Source of the DNA: JADYZU01 sp964540965
GTDB taxonomy: Bacteria; Pseudomonadota; Alphaproteobacteria; Rhodobacterales; Rhodobacteraceae
Direction: 5' to 3'
DNA length: 64,000 bases
NCBI GenBank assembly: GCA_964540965.1
Contig: CAZIOT010000002.1
Location: 124,001 to 188,000 of the forward strand
A program made the translations under genes and the position numbers. Under the pieces are notes generated by a model. That model was not told the origin of the DNA and did not search any database. It saw nothing but the letters and a program-made list of their open reading frames with translations. This document shows positions 1 to 8,726 of this stretch, piece by piece; position 1 is the first letter of the stretch; every line of letters starts with the position of its first letter.

Positions 1-2727
1 TGTTCCTTTGAACAGGGCGCCGATGCCCTGCGCCTTGGCCTTGAACGCATCCGGGCCGAGGCCGAGGACGCCGTGCGCTCGGGCGCGCTGCACATCGTGC
101 TGACCGACGAACACCAGTCGGAAGGCCGCATCGCCATGCCGATGATCCTTGCCACCAGCGCCGTGCATAGCTGGCTGACGCGCAAGGGCCTGCGGACCTT
201 CACCTCGCTGAACGTTCGGTCGGCGGAATGTATTGACCCGCATTATTTCGCGGTGCTGATCGGCTGCGGCGCCACCACGGTGAACGCCTATCTGGCGCAG
301 GATTCGGTGCAGGACCGTATCGACCGCGGCCTAGTCGAAGGCACCCTGCTGGACGCCATGCGCCGCTATCGCGACGCGGTGAATGCCGGCCTGCTCAAGA
401 TCATGTCAAAGATGGGCATCTCGGTCATCTCGTCCTACCGCGGCGGCCTGAATTTCGAGGCGGTCGGCCTGTCGCGCGCCATGGTGGCCGAATATTTCCC
501 CGGCATGCACAGCCGGATTTCCGGCATCGGCCTGATCGGCATCCAGCACAAGGCCGAGGCGATCCATGCCAAGGGCTGGAAGGGCGGGCAGGACGTTCTG
601 CCCATCGGCGGCTTTTACAAGGCGCGGCGCAGCGGCGAAAAGCACGCCTGGGAAGCGCAGACCATGCACATGCTGCAATCGGCCTGCGACCGGGCGTCCT
701 ATGAGCTTTGGCAGCAATATTCGCGCACGATGCAGGCGAACCCGCCGATCCATCTGCGCGACCTCCTGGCGATCAAGCCCTTGGGCGAGGCGATTCCCAT
801 CGAACAGGTGGAATCGATCACCGCGATCCGCAAAAGGTTCGTCACCCCCGGCATGTCGCTGGGCGCGCTTGGGCCCGAGGCGCACAAGACGCTGAACGTC
901 GCGATGAACCGGATCGGCGCCAAGTCCGATTCCGGCGAGGGCGGCGAACTGCCCGAACATTTCGTGCCCGAACCCAACGGCGACAACCCGTCGGCCAAGA
1001 TCAAGCAGGTCGCCTCGGGCCGGTTCGGCGTGACGGCGGAATACCTCAACGCCTGCGAAGAGCTTGAGATAAAGGTCGCGCAGGGGGCCAAGCCCGGCGA
1101 GGGCGGGCAGTTGCCCGGCATGAAGGTCACCGAACTGATCGCGCGGCTGCGGCATTCGACCAAGGGCGTGACGCTGATCTCGCCCCCGCCGCATCACGAC
1201 ATCTATTCGATCGAGGATCTGGCGCAGCTGATCTACGATCTCAAGCAGACCAACCCGCGTTGCAAGGTGACGGTCAAGCTGGTGTCGTCGTCCGGCGTCG
1301 GCACCATCGCGGCGGGCGTGGCCAAGGCCAAGGCCGACATCATCCTGATTTCCGGCCACAACGGCGGCACCGGCGCAAGCCCGGCGACCAGCATCAAATA
1401 TGCCGGCCTGCCCTGGGAAATGGGCCTGACCGAGGCGCATCAGGTTCTGGCGATGAACAACCTGCGCGAGCGGGTGACCTTGCGCACCGACGGCGGCCTG
1501 CGCACCGGGCGCGACATCGTCATTGCCGCCATGCTTGGGGCCGAGGAATACGGCATCGGCACCGCCGCGCTGATCGCCATGGGCTGCATCATGGTCCGGC
1601 AATGCCAGTCGAACACCTGCCCGGTGGGCGTCTGCACGCAGGATCCGGCGCTGCGGGCGAAATTCACCGGCACGGCGGACAAGGTGGTGAACCTCATCAC
1701 CTTCTATGCGACCGAGGTGCGCGAGATCCTTGCCAGCATCGGCGCACGATCGCTGCAAGAGGTGATCGGCCGCGCCGACCTGCTGACGCAGGTGTCGCGC
1801 GGGGCGGCGGAGCTGGATGACCTCGACCTCAACCCGCTGCTCATCCAGGTCGATGGCACGCAGGCGATCCGCTATGACCGGGCCAAGCCGCGCAACGCGG
1901 TGCCCGATACGCTTGACGCCGAAATCGTGCAGGACGCCGCCCGCTTCCTCAAGGATGGCGAGAAGATGCAGTTGTCCTATGCGGTGCAGAACACCCACCG
2001 CAGCATCGGCACCCGCACCTCAAGCCATATCGTGCAGAACTTCGGCATGCGGAACACGCTCCAGCCCGACCACCTGACGGTGACGCTGACCGGCAGCGCC
2101 GGGCAAAGCCTTGGCGCCTTTGCCGCACCGGGCCTGAAGATCGAGGTCAACGGCGATGCCAATGACTATGTGGGCAAGGGTCTGTCCGGCGGCACCATCG
2201 TCGTGCGCCCGCATATGGCCAGCCCGCTGAAGGCGTCCGAGAACACGATCATCGGCAACACCGTGCTGTATGGCGCGACGGACGGCTACCTGTTCGCCGC
2301 CGGCCGCGCGGGCGAGCGGTTCGCGGTGCGCAATTCCGGCGCAACGGTGGTCGTCGAAGGCTGCGGCTCCAACGGCTGCGAATACATGACCGGCGGCGTG
2401 GCGGTGATCCTTGGCCGGATCGGTGCCAACTTTGGCGCCGGGATGACCGGCGGCATGGCCTATATCCACGACCCGGACGGACGCGCGCCCTCGTTCCTCA
2501 ACATGGAAACGCTGGTGACCTGTCCCGTGACGGTGGCGCATTGGGAAGCGCAGTTGCGCAGTCTGGTCGAACGCCACGCGCGCGAGACCGGCAGCCGCAA
2601 GGCCGGCGAGATCCTTGCCGACTGGGACCACGAAAAGACGCATTTCCTGCAAGTATGCCCCAAGGAAATGCTTCCCCACCTCAAGGCGCCGCTGGTGACC
2701 GAGCCGGTGGCGATGCCGGCGGAATAG
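1..2727 (+). CDS. gltB: Glutamate synthase large subunit (3' part, partial)
   Basis: C-terminal 908 residues of the glutamate synthase large subunit. The frame is open from base 1, so the N-terminal glutaminase domain and part of the central domain lie outside the window. With the small subunit GltD it converts glutamine plus 2-oxoglutarate into two glutamates in the cytoplasm. Visible are the FMN-binding barrel (about bases 820-1800, with motif RTDGGLRTGRD), the 3Fe-4S cysteines in CQSNTCPVGVC (bases about 1603-1635), and the C-terminal GXGXG beta-helix domain (about 1980-2600, motif GKGLSGGTIVVRP). The gene ends in TAG, followed by a GC-rich hairpin and a convergent gene. The family assignment is certain. 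Confidence 0.98.
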   Translation, partial: CSFEQGADALRLGLERIRAEAEDAVRSGALHIVLTDEHQSEGRIAMPMILATSAVHSWLTRKGLRTFTSLNVRSAECIDPHYFAVLIGCGATTVNAYLAQDSVQDRIDRGLVEGTLLDAMRRYRDAVNAGLLKIMSKMGISVISSYRGGLNFEAVGLSRAMVAEYFPGMHSRISGIGLIGIQHKAEAIHAKGWKGGQDVLPIGGFYKARRSGEKHAWEAQTMHMLQSACDRASYELWQQYSRTMQANPPIHLRDLLAIKPLGEAIPIEQVESITAIRKRFVTPGMSLGALGPEAHKTLNVAMNRIGAKSDSGEGGELPEHFVPEPNGDNPSAKIKQVASGRFGVTAEYLNACEELEIKVAQGAKPGEGGQLPGMKVTELIARLRHSTKGVTLISPPPHHDIYSIEDLAQLIYDLKQTNPRCKVTVKLVSSSGVGTIAAGVAKAKADIILISGHNGGTGASPATSIKYAGLPWEMGLTEAHQVLAMNNLRERVTLRTDGGLRTGRDIVIAAMLGAEEYGIGTAALIAMGCIMVRQCQSNTCPVGVCTQDPALRAKFTGTADKVVNLITFYATEVREILASIGARSLQEVIGRADLLTQVSRGAAELDDLDLNPLLIQVDGTQAIRYDRAKPRNAVPDTLDAEIVQDAARFLKDGEKMQLSYAVQNTHRSIGTRTSSHIVQNFGMRNTLQPDHLTVTLTGSAGQSLGAFAAPGLKIEVNGDANDYVGKGLSGGTIVVRPHMASPLKASENTIIGNTVLYGATDGYLFAAGRAGERFAVRNSGATVVVEGCGSNGCEYMTGGVAVILGRIGANFGAGMTGGMAYIHDPDGRAPSFLNMETLVTCPVTVAHWEAQLRSLVERHARETGSRKAGEILADWDHEKTHFLQVCPKEMLPHLKAPLVTEPVAMPAE

Positions 2728-2744
2728 GCCGGAACGGGGCGCGG

Positions 2745-2770
2745 CGGCGGTCAGGACGCCCTGACCGCCG
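2745..2770. terminator. GC-rich hairpin between convergent genes
   Basis: Perfect 11-bp stem (CGGCGGTCAGG pairing with CCTGACCGCCG) and a 4-nt loop, 18 bases after the gltB stop and 38 bases before the stop of the convergent gene. No T-tract follows, so intrinsic termination is inferred from position and stem strength only. Confidence 0.5.
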
Positions 2771-2807
2771 GACACCGCCGATGTCATGGGCCGCCTGGGG
2801 CAGAACG

Positions 2808-3314
2808 CTAGACCTCGACCAGCCCCACGACCGGGTTCTTGCCGTGGACCTTGGCGCATTTCGGGCAGGTGGTGTAAAAGAACCAGACCTCTTTGGGTTC
2901 TTTCCCCCGGGCGCGCGCCAGATCCTGCATCTGCCCGTGCCAGTGCCGCACCTCGCTGAACGGGCCCTCAAAGACCTTGGTCAGATAGTCGCCGCTGACC
3001 ATGGTCAGGGTTTCGCCCGGCACCTCGCCGGTGACCGCGAACAGGTGTTCCCCGCGAAAGGCCGAAGGATCGCGGCTCATCACCAGCCGGTGCTCTGGAT
3101 CCTCGGCGCCGGCGGCGTCGATGTTGCGGCCGACGCGGGCAAAGACCGCCGACATGTCCAGCGGCACATGCGCCAGCGCGCGGGTGGTGGCGCGGACAAA
3201 GGGCTTGTCGCGGAAGTGAAGCTCCTGCCCCTCCCAGCCCGCGGGGTTGAAGCGCGGGCAGCAGCCGGTGGGGTTGTCAGAGCCATCGTAGAACGGGGTT
3301 TCGTTGATCTGCAT
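2808..3314 (-). CDS. Conserved protein of unknown function with C-terminal CPKC motif
   Basis: 168-residue soluble protein with no signal peptide or membrane segment. I do not recognise a named domain. Visible features are a CC pair near residues 18-19, a CPKC pair at residues 150-153 followed by a short basic tail, and a HWHGQ motif before it. The cysteines could bind a metal, but that is not established. The gene is divergent from the DUF1269 gene, and a near-perfect FNR-type box lies in the 121-bp region between them, which suggests oxygen-responsive expression. It converges with gltB. Confidence 0.75.
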   Translation of the reverse strand: MQINETPFYDGSDNPTGCCPRFNPAGWEGQELHFRDKPFVRATTRALAHVPLDMSAVFARVGRNIDAAGAEDPEHRLVMSRDPSAFRGEHLFAVTGEVPGETLTMVSGDYLTKVFEGPFSEVRHWHGQMQDLARARGKEPKEVWFFYTTCPKCAKVHGKNPVVGLVEV

Positions 3315-3361
3315 GGCTGATCCTCCTGCGCTGATCGTCGCATGACTGGCGCCCTGCCGCG

Positions 3362-3375
3362 ATGATCGGGATCAA
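3362..3375. promoter_or_regulatory. FNR/FnrL-type box
   Basis: ATGAT-CGGG-ATCAA matches the FNR consensus TTGAT-N4-ATCAA at 9 of 10 positions. It sits in the divergent intergenic region, centred about 54 bp from the start of the leftward 168-aa gene and 67 bp from the start of the DUF1269 gene. In Rhodobacteraceae the FNR homologue FnrL binds such sites under low oxygen. Which gene is controlled cannot be told from sequence. Confidence 0.6.
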
Positions 3376-3435
3376 AGGGAACCGGACCCGACCCGGCGCG
3401 TTGTCGCAGGTGTCATTTTTCAGGGGAGCCTTCCG

Positions 3436-4002
3436 ATGTCCGACCTTGTGATCGTTGCTTTCGACAACGAACAGACCGCGCTCGACGCGCGTTCAGCCTT
3501 GGTCAAGCTGCAAAGCGAGTATCTGATCGAGATGGAGGACGCCGTCGTCATCACCCGCAAGGACGATGGTTCGGTCGTGCTGCATCAGGCGGTCAACCTG
3601 CCCGCCATCGGGGCGATTGGCGGCACCTTCTGGGGTGGGTTGGTCGGGCTCTTGTTCCTGAATCCGCTGCTGGGTGCGGCGGTCGGCGCCGGCGCCGGGG
3701 CGATCTCGGGCTGGCTGACCGATACCGGCATCGACGACGACTTTCTGCGCGAGGCCGGGCATAACGTGCCGCCGGGCGGCGCCGCGCTGGGCGTCCTCAT
3801 CCGCAAGATGACGGCGGACAAGGTGCTGGCCGGGCTCGCGGGCTTTGCCGGCAAGGGCCGGGTCATCCAGACCTCGCTGACCGGTGAACAGGAAACCCGC
3901 CTGCGCGAGGCTCTGGCCAATCCGCCGACCAGCCCCGTCCCCGGCACGCCCGAGGAGACCGGCCCGGCGACGCTGGTGGCCGCGAACAACGACAAAGGTT
4001 GA
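3436..4002 (+). CDS. DUF1269 domain membrane-associated protein
   Basis: 188-residue protein of the DUF1269 family. The N-terminal part (about residues 1-50) is a compact soluble segment. It is followed by a glycine/alanine-rich hydrophobic stretch (about 55-95, with GALVGA-like repeats such as AAVGAGAGAISGWL) that probably inserts into or attaches to the membrane, then a soluble C-terminal part with a Pro-rich tail. Biochemical function is unknown for the family. The start is supported by GGGGAG a few bases upstream (CAGGGGAGCCTTCCG before ATG). Its promoter region carries an FNR-type box. Confidence 0.88.
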   Translation: MSDLVIVAFDNEQTALDARSALVKLQSEYLIEMEDAVVITRKDDGSVVLHQAVNLPAIGAIGGTFWGGLVGLLFLNPLLGAAVGAGAGAISGWLTDTGIDDDFLREAGHNVPPGGAALGVLIRKMTADKVLAGLAGFAGKGRVIQTSLTGEQETRLREALANPPTSPVPGTPEETGPATLVAANNDKG

Positions 4003-4037
4003 CTTGACGGGACTGCGGGCCGCGGCGTCTATGGCGC

Positions 4038-4781
4038 ATGGCCCGCAGCACCCGATCCGACAGCAAGACGACCGAAAGAAGCGGCCGGAAACGGCGGGTG
4101 GCGCGGCGCGAAACCCTGGGTCGCCGCCTGCGCCGCTGGTTGGTGCGCGGGTTCTTTGGGGTTGTGGCGCTGGTCGCCGTCGCGATCTGCGCCTATGCCG
4201 TGGTGAACCCGCCGACCACCCCCTACATGTTCGGCGAAGGCCGCCGGCTGGGCGGCGTCGAACAGATCTGGGTGCCGATTGAGCAGATCGCCCCGGTCAT
4301 GGCGCGGTCCGCCGTTGCCGCTGAAGATGCGAATTTCTGCGACCATTGGGGCCTTGACCTGACCGCGATCCGCGCCGCGCTGGATGCCGGCAGCAATCGC
4401 GGCGCTTCCACCATCAGCCAGCAGGTGGTCAAGAATGTCTATCTCTGGCAGGGGCGAAGCTGGCTGCGCAAGGCGATCGAGGCCGGGCTGACGCCGGTCA
4501 TGGAGGCGGTCTGGTCCAAGCGCCGGATCCTGGAAGTCTATCTCAACGTTGCCGAATTTGCCGAAGGCGTGTTCGGGGTCGAGGCCGGGGCGCAGCATTA
4601 TTTCGGCGTCAGCGCCGCCGACCTGACCGCCACGCAGGCGGCGCGTCTGGCCGCGATCCTGCCCAACCCGCAGGAATGGTCGGCGTCCAACCCCAGCGAC
4701 CATGTGCGCCGCCGCGCCAGCCAGATCGCCGACGGCGCCGCCACCATCGCGGCGGATGGCCGCGCCGCGTGTTTTCAATAG
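4038..4781 (+). CDS. mtgA: Monofunctional peptidoglycan transglycosylase
   Basis: 247-residue GT51 enzyme that polymerises lipid II into glycan strands at the periplasmic face of the inner membrane. A basic N-terminus (residues 1-35) is followed by one membrane anchor (about 36-58, GFFGVVALVAVAICAYAVV). The GT51 domain then shows the catalytic-glutamate motif AEDANFCDHWG and the conserved GASTISQQVVKNVYLW and RRILEVYLN motifs. There is no transpeptidase domain, as expected for MtgA rather than a class A PBP. The length is typical. It lies 35 bp after the DUF1269 gene and 42 bp before the GST-fold gene. Confidence 0.95.
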   Translation: MARSTRSDSKTTERSGRKRRVARRETLGRRLRRWLVRGFFGVVALVAVAICAYAVVNPPTTPYMFGEGRRLGGVEQIWVPIEQIAPVMARSAVAAEDANFCDHWGLDLTAIRAALDAGSNRGASTISQQVVKNVYLWQGRSWLRKAIEAGLTPVMEAVWSKRRILEVYLNVAEFAEGVFGVEAGAQHYFGVSAADLTATQAARLAAILPNPQEWSASNPSDHVRRRASQIADGAATIAADGRAACFQ

Positions 4782-4823
4782 CCATTCTTGAACGGGCAGG
4801 GCGCTTGCCTGTATGACAAGGCC

Positions 4824-5507
4824 ATGCAGCCCGACCGTCAGACCAACCGCCTGTATCATTATCCGCTGTCGCCCTTCTGCCGGAAGGTCCGGCTGACGCT
4901 GGCCGAAAAGCGGATCGAGGTCGAGCTGGTCGAGGAACGCTATTGGGAGCAGGAGGCCGATTTCCTGCGCCGCAACCCGGCGGGCAAGGTGCCGGTGCTC
5001 AAGCTGGGCAGCCGGCTGATGTCGGAATCCGCGGCCATATGCGAATTCCTTGAGGAAACCGTGCCAACCCCGCCCCTGATGCCGCGTGACCCCGACGCCC
5101 GGTACGAGGTGCGCCGGCTGGTCGCCTGGTTCGACGACAAGTTCAACGCCGATGTCACCGCCAAACTGATGGGCGAACGGGTGTTCCGCAAGGTGATGGG
5201 CACCGGCTATCCCGACAGCACCAATGTCAAATCGGGGGCGCGGGCGATCAAGTTCCACCTCGACTACATGCAGCACCTTCTGGAAAAGCGGCGCTGGCTG
5301 GCCGGCAGCGACATGACGCTGGCCGATTTCGCCGCCGCGGCGCATCTGTCCTGCCTTGACTACATCTCGGACGTGGACTGGCACCGGTCCGAGATCGTCA
5401 AGGAATGGTATGCCAAGATCAAGTCGCGGCCGGCCTTCCGGTCGATCCTGGCCGATCAGGTTCCGGGTTTCCGCCCGCCCGCCCATTACGCCGATCTTGA
5501 TTTCTGA
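4824..5507 (+). CDS. fzlA: Glutathione S-transferase-fold protein, probable FzlA
   Basis: 227-residue GST-fold protein: N-terminal thioredoxin-like domain (LYHYPLSPFCRKVRLTLAEK, then NPAGKVPVL and SESAAICEFLEE) and C-terminal helical domain ending in HYADLDF. This overall pattern, with the conserved acidic C-terminal tail, resembles alphaproteobacterial FzlA, an FtsZ-binding division protein without glutathione-transferase activity. That assignment is from memory of the family, and a plain GST-family enzyme is the alternative. I chose the ATG at 4824 rather than 4788 because homology-like sequence begins there; the upstream dozen codons look unrelated. It is followed after 31 bp by queG. Confidence 0.75.
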   Translation: MQPDRQTNRLYHYPLSPFCRKVRLTLAEKRIEVELVEERYWEQEADFLRRNPAGKVPVLKLGSRLMSESAAICEFLEETVPTPPLMPRDPDARYEVRRLVAWFDDKFNADVTAKLMGERVFRKVMGTGYPDSTNVKSGARAIKFHLDYMQHLLEKRRWLAGSDMTLADFAAAAHLSCLDYISDVDWHRSEIVKEWYAKIKSRPAFRSILADQVPGFRPPAHYADLDF

Positions 5508-5538
5508 CCTGGGCGCCGTGGCGCGCCGGCCAAACGTG

Positions 5539-6576
5539 ATGAACGACATGTCCGCCCTGCGTGACCGGCTGAACGCCTTTGCCCTGCAGTCGGGGTTCAC
5601 CGCCATGGGCATCTGCCGGCCATCCGCGATCCCGCAGGCGGCGCCGCGGCTCGCCGCCTTTCTTGCCGCTGGCCGCCACGGCCAGATGGGCTGGATGGAG
5701 GATCGCAAGGACTGGCGCGGTGACCCTGCCGCGCTGTGGCCCGAGGCGCGGTCGGTCGTCATGCTGGCCGAAAGCTATGCCCCCGACCACGATCCGCTGG
5801 ATGATCTGACCCGCCCGGACCATGGCGCGATTTCGGTCTATGCGCAGGGGCGCGACTATCATGACCTGGTCAAGAAGCGGCTGAAAACCGTCGGGCGCTG
5901 GCTGCTCGATCAGGTGCCGGGCGAGGCGATCAAGGTCTTTGTCGACACCGCCCCGGTGATGGAGAAGCCGTTGGCGCAGGCCGCCGGGCTGGGCTGGCAG
6001 GGCAAGCACACCAACCTGCTGTCGCGCAGCTTCGGCAACTGGGTGTTCCTTGGCGCGATCTTCACCACCATAGACCTGCCGCCCGATCCGCCCGAGACCG
6101 ACCATTGCGGCACCTGCCGCGCCTGTCTGGAGATCTGCCCGACCGCTGCCTTTCCGGCGCCGCATCAGCTCGACGCGCGGCGCTGCATTTCCTATCTGAC
6201 CATCGAACACCGCGGCCCGGTGCCCGAGGATCTGCGCCCCGCGCTGGGCAACCGCATCTACGGCTGCGACGATTGCCTTGCCATCTGCCCGTGGAACAAA
6301 TTCGCCGCCACCGCGCGCGAGTTGCGCTATGCCGGCCCCCACCGCGCCCCGCCGCTGGCCGAGCTTGCCGCGCTGGACGATGCCGGCTTTCGTGCCCGCT
6401 TTTCCGGCTCTCCGATCAAGCGGATCGGACGCGACCGCTTCATCCGCAACGTGCTTTATGCTATCGGCAATGCCAGAAATCCCGCCTTGCGCGACAGCGC
6501 GATCCGGCATCTGGATGACCCTGACCCCGCCGTGGCCGATGCCGCGCGCTGGGCGATTGCCCGCCAGGAGGGCTGA
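5539..6576 (+). CDS. queG: Epoxyqueuosine reductase
   Basis: 345-residue cobalamin-dependent iron-sulfur enzyme that catalyses the last step of queuosine synthesis, reducing epoxyqueuosine to queuosine in tRNA anticodon loops (Asp, Asn, His, Tyr). Two 4Fe-4S binding motifs are visible: CGTCRACLEICP and CDDCLAICPWNKF. Other family landmarks are VFVDTAPVMEKPLAQAAGLGWQGKHTNL and the C-terminal HEAT-like tail (GNARNPALRDSAIRHL). The long open frame upstream is not conserved, so the ATG at 5539 is taken, with a second possible ATG at 5548. The stop abuts the start of the next gene, suggesting co-transcription. Confidence 0.96.
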   Translation: MNDMSALRDRLNAFALQSGFTAMGICRPSAIPQAAPRLAAFLAAGRHGQMGWMEDRKDWRGDPAALWPEARSVVMLAESYAPDHDPLDDLTRPDHGAISVYAQGRDYHDLVKKRLKTVGRWLLDQVPGEAIKVFVDTAPVMEKPLAQAAGLGWQGKHTNLLSRSFGNWVFLGAIFTTIDLPPDPPETDHCGTCRACLEICPTAAFPAPHQLDARRCISYLTIEHRGPVPEDLRPALGNRIYGCDDCLAICPWNKFAATARELRYAGPHRAPPLAELAALDDAGFRARFSGSPIKRIGRDRFIRNVLYAIGNARNPALRDSAIRHLDDPDPAVADAARWAIARQEG

Positions 6577-7500
6577 ATGAGGATCGCGGGCGCCCTGTCG
6601 CGCATCGAATCGCTGGCCGACCGCGTGCGCCGCCCGATCGAGGGCGACCCGCTGATCCAGGCATTCCCCGGCTATGCCACGCCGGACAGCCTGATCGCGC
6701 GCGGCCGCGTTCTTGGCCGGGCGGTGGACGAAACCCGCGTCATCTCGTCCTTCCGCACGCGCGAACTGGCCGGCGTCAGGGTGCAGGGCGGCGGGGCCGA
6801 GGTCCTGACCGATGACGAGGGGCATTTCACGCTGGTGCTGCCGCGCGGGGCCGAACAGGGGTGGGTCGGCATCACCGCCTGCACCGAAGGCGGGCCGCAG
6901 ACGGTGTTGCCGGTTCTGGTGCCGCGCACCGATGCAGGCATCGGCGTCATCACCGATATCGACGACACGCTGATGCTGACCGGCGCCTGGTCGCTGCCGC
7001 GCAACCTGTGGACCACCCTGCGCGGCCGGCCGGAAACCCGGCATGTGTTTCCCGATGCCGTGGCGATGATCGCCCGCCTGCGCGAGGACGGGCGCAACCC
7101 GGTCTATTACGTCAGTTCGGCGCCGTGGAACCTGGCCCCGTTCCTCGAGGATGTGTTCCGCCGCAACGGGTTGCCGCGCGGGCCGTTCTTCCTGCGCGAC
7201 TGGGGCATCACCGGCACCCATGTCATCGCGCCGCCCCATGTCGACCACAAGGTGCAGTCCATCGGCCGCATCCTTGACGCCAACCCCGGCCTGCCCTTCG
7301 TCCTTGTGGGCGATACCGGGCAGGACGACCCGTCGATCTATCTTGCCGTCGCGCGCGCCCATCCCGGCCGCATCGCCCGCGCCCTGTTCCGGCTTGCCGG
7401 GCCGCGGCCGCCGCCGGCGGTGTCGGGCTTTGCCGAACTGGGGATTCCGGTGCAGGTGGTGGCCGATTTCCGCGCGCTTGCTGCGGCGCAGGATGAGTGA
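6577..7500 (+). CDS. App1-family (DUF2183) phosphatase
   Basis: 307-residue protein whose C-terminal half matches the App1/DUF2183 catalytic domain, a HAD-like phosphatase fold first known from yeast phosphatidate phosphatase App1. The nucleophile motif is DIDDTL (in ITDIDDTLMLTG, residues about 127-138), with later landmarks PVYYVSSAPWNL and LVGDTGQDDPSIY. The N-terminal 120 residues form a separate beta-rich segment. No signal peptide is evident. The ATG directly follows the queG stop, so the two are probably one transcript, but no functional link is obvious. The true substrate in bacteria is unknown. Confidence 0.85.
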   Translation: MRIAGALSRIESLADRVRRPIEGDPLIQAFPGYATPDSLIARGRVLGRAVDETRVISSFRTRELAGVRVQGGGAEVLTDDEGHFTLVLPRGAEQGWVGITACTEGGPQTVLPVLVPRTDAGIGVITDIDDTLMLTGAWSLPRNLWTTLRGRPETRHVFPDAVAMIARLREDGRNPVYYVSSAPWNLAPFLEDVFRRNGLPRGPFFLRDWGITGTHVIAPPHVDHKVQSIGRILDANPGLPFVLVGDTGQDDPSIYLAVARAHPGRIARALFRLAGPRPPPAVSGFAELGIPVQVVADFRALAAAQDE

Positions 7501-7557
7501 CTTGGCCCCGTAGCGGATCGTGTGCTAGTCTGCCCGTCCCAAAGAAGGAGCAGGACC

Positions 7558-7743
7558 ATGGAACGCCATCTTCTTGACCGCCCGGCGCCCGACGACCTCC
7601 GGACCCGCGCCAAGGCCTTTGTCCGCATCGAACGCGAACAGCTTCCCCATCCCGCCAGCCGCGCCCTTCAGCGCGCGCCGCGGCTGGAGCAACCGCAGCC
7701 GCTGAAGGAAGCCTTGCGTATCGCGCGGGGCAGAACTGCCTGA
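7558..7743 (+). CDS. Small basic hypothetical protein (61 aa)
   Basis: Short gene coding for a 61-residue Arg/Pro-rich soluble protein. The ATG at 7558 has a strong ribosome site (GAAGGAG, 6-7 bases upstream), better placed than the start 36 bases earlier. A TAGTCT -10-like element lies just upstream. The codon pattern is GC3-rich like its neighbours. I recognise no domain. It lies between the App1-like gene and the EamA transporter gene, all on the same strand. It is probably real because of the ribosome site, but function is unknown. Confidence 0.55.
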   Translation: MERHLLDRPAPDDLRTRAKAFVRIEREQLPHPASRALQRAPRLEQPQPLKEALRIARGRTA

Positions 7744-7805
7744 TTTGATGGTTTTCCCCGCCGGTCCGTTGGCTATGGTAGAACGGTCCGGTCCAGGGAA
7801 AACCC

Positions 7806-8723
7806 ATGCAACCGCTGCGCGGCATTGCGTTCAAGGTCACGTCGATCGTCGTCTTCGTGGCGATGGCAGCCATCATCAAGGCCACCGCCGACAATGTGCC
7901 TCCGGGCGAGGCGGTGTTCTTTCGGTCGTTCTTTGCTACGCCGGTGATTCTGGTCTGGCTGGCCGTCACGGGTGACCTGCGCAGCGGTCTCAAGACAAAC
8001 ATGCCGCTGGGCCATGTCTGGCGCGGCGTCGTCGGCACCACCGCCATGGGCCTCAACTTTGCCGCGCTGGGCCTCTTGCCCTTCCCCGAGGCGACGGCGA
8101 TCGGCTATGCCGCGCCGATCCTGACCGTCATCTTCGCCGCCATGTTCCTGGGCGAACGGGTGCGCGCCTTTCGCCTGACGGCGGTGGCCCTGGGCATGAT
8201 CGGTGTCATCATCGTGCTGTCGCCGCGCCTGACCCTTGGCGAGGACGAGATGACCCTGCGCGAAACCCTGGGCGCCGTGCTGGCGCTGGGTGCCGCGGTC
8301 TTTGCCGCGCTGGCGCAGGTGCAGGTGCGGCGGATGGTGTCAACCGCCGAACGCACCTCGGCCATCGTGTTCTGGTTTTCGGTCACAGCCAGCGTGCTGG
8401 GTCTGATGACGATTCCCTGGGGCTGGGTGATGCCCGACCCCGAGACCTTTGCCCTGCTGGTCCTGTCCGGTCTTTTGGGCGGTTTCGGGCAGATCCTGCT
8501 GACGTCAAGCTATCGCTACGCCGATGTCGGCGTCATCGCGCCGTTCGAATACACCTCGATGCTGATGGCCCTTGCCGTCGGCTATTTCCTGTTCGACGAG
8601 GTGCCGACGCTGGTGATGATGTGCGGCTCGCTCATCATCATCGCTTCGGGGGTGCTGATCATCTGGCGCGAACGCAAGCTGGGCATCGAACGCAAGCCGA
8701 CGAAAAGTGTGGGGCCGCCGTAG
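7806..8723 (+). CDS. EamA/DMT-family transporter
   Basis: 305-residue inner-membrane protein with two EamA repeats of about five helices each (roughly residues 8-140 and 155-290), ten helices in total. The drug/metabolite transporter superfamily usually exports amino acids, nucleobases or related metabolites. The substrate cannot be read from sequence. Landmarks are the ALLP/APILTVIFAAMFLGERV motif ending the first repeat and PFEYTSMLMALAVGYFLFDEV in the second. The basic C-terminus lies on the cytoplasmic side. It converges with the fusion gene to the right, with only 3 bases between the two stops. Confidence 0.93.
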   Translation: MQPLRGIAFKVTSIVVFVAMAAIIKATADNVPPGEAVFFRSFFATPVILVWLAVTGDLRSGLKTNMPLGHVWRGVVGTTAMGLNFAALGLLPFPEATAIGYAAPILTVIFAAMFLGERVRAFRLTAVALGMIGVIIVLSPRLTLGEDEMTLRETLGAVLALGAAVFAALAQVQVRRMVSTAERTSAIVFWFSVTASVLGLMTIPWGWVMPDPETFALLVLSGLLGGFGQILLTSSYRYADVGVIAPFEYTSMLMALAVGYFLFDEVPTLVMMCGSLIIIASGVLIIWRERKLGIERKPTKSVGPP

Positions 8724-8726
8724 GGC

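Noticed and set aside
406..1998. 530-codon open frame antisense to gltB
   Set aside because: Arg/His/Gly-rich composition typical of antisense frames in GC-rich DNA; gltB on the other strand is beyond doubt.
5419..7362. 647-codon minus-strand frame across queG and the App1-like gene
   Set aside because: Shadow of two well-recognised plus-strand proteins; no domain, low-complexity composition.
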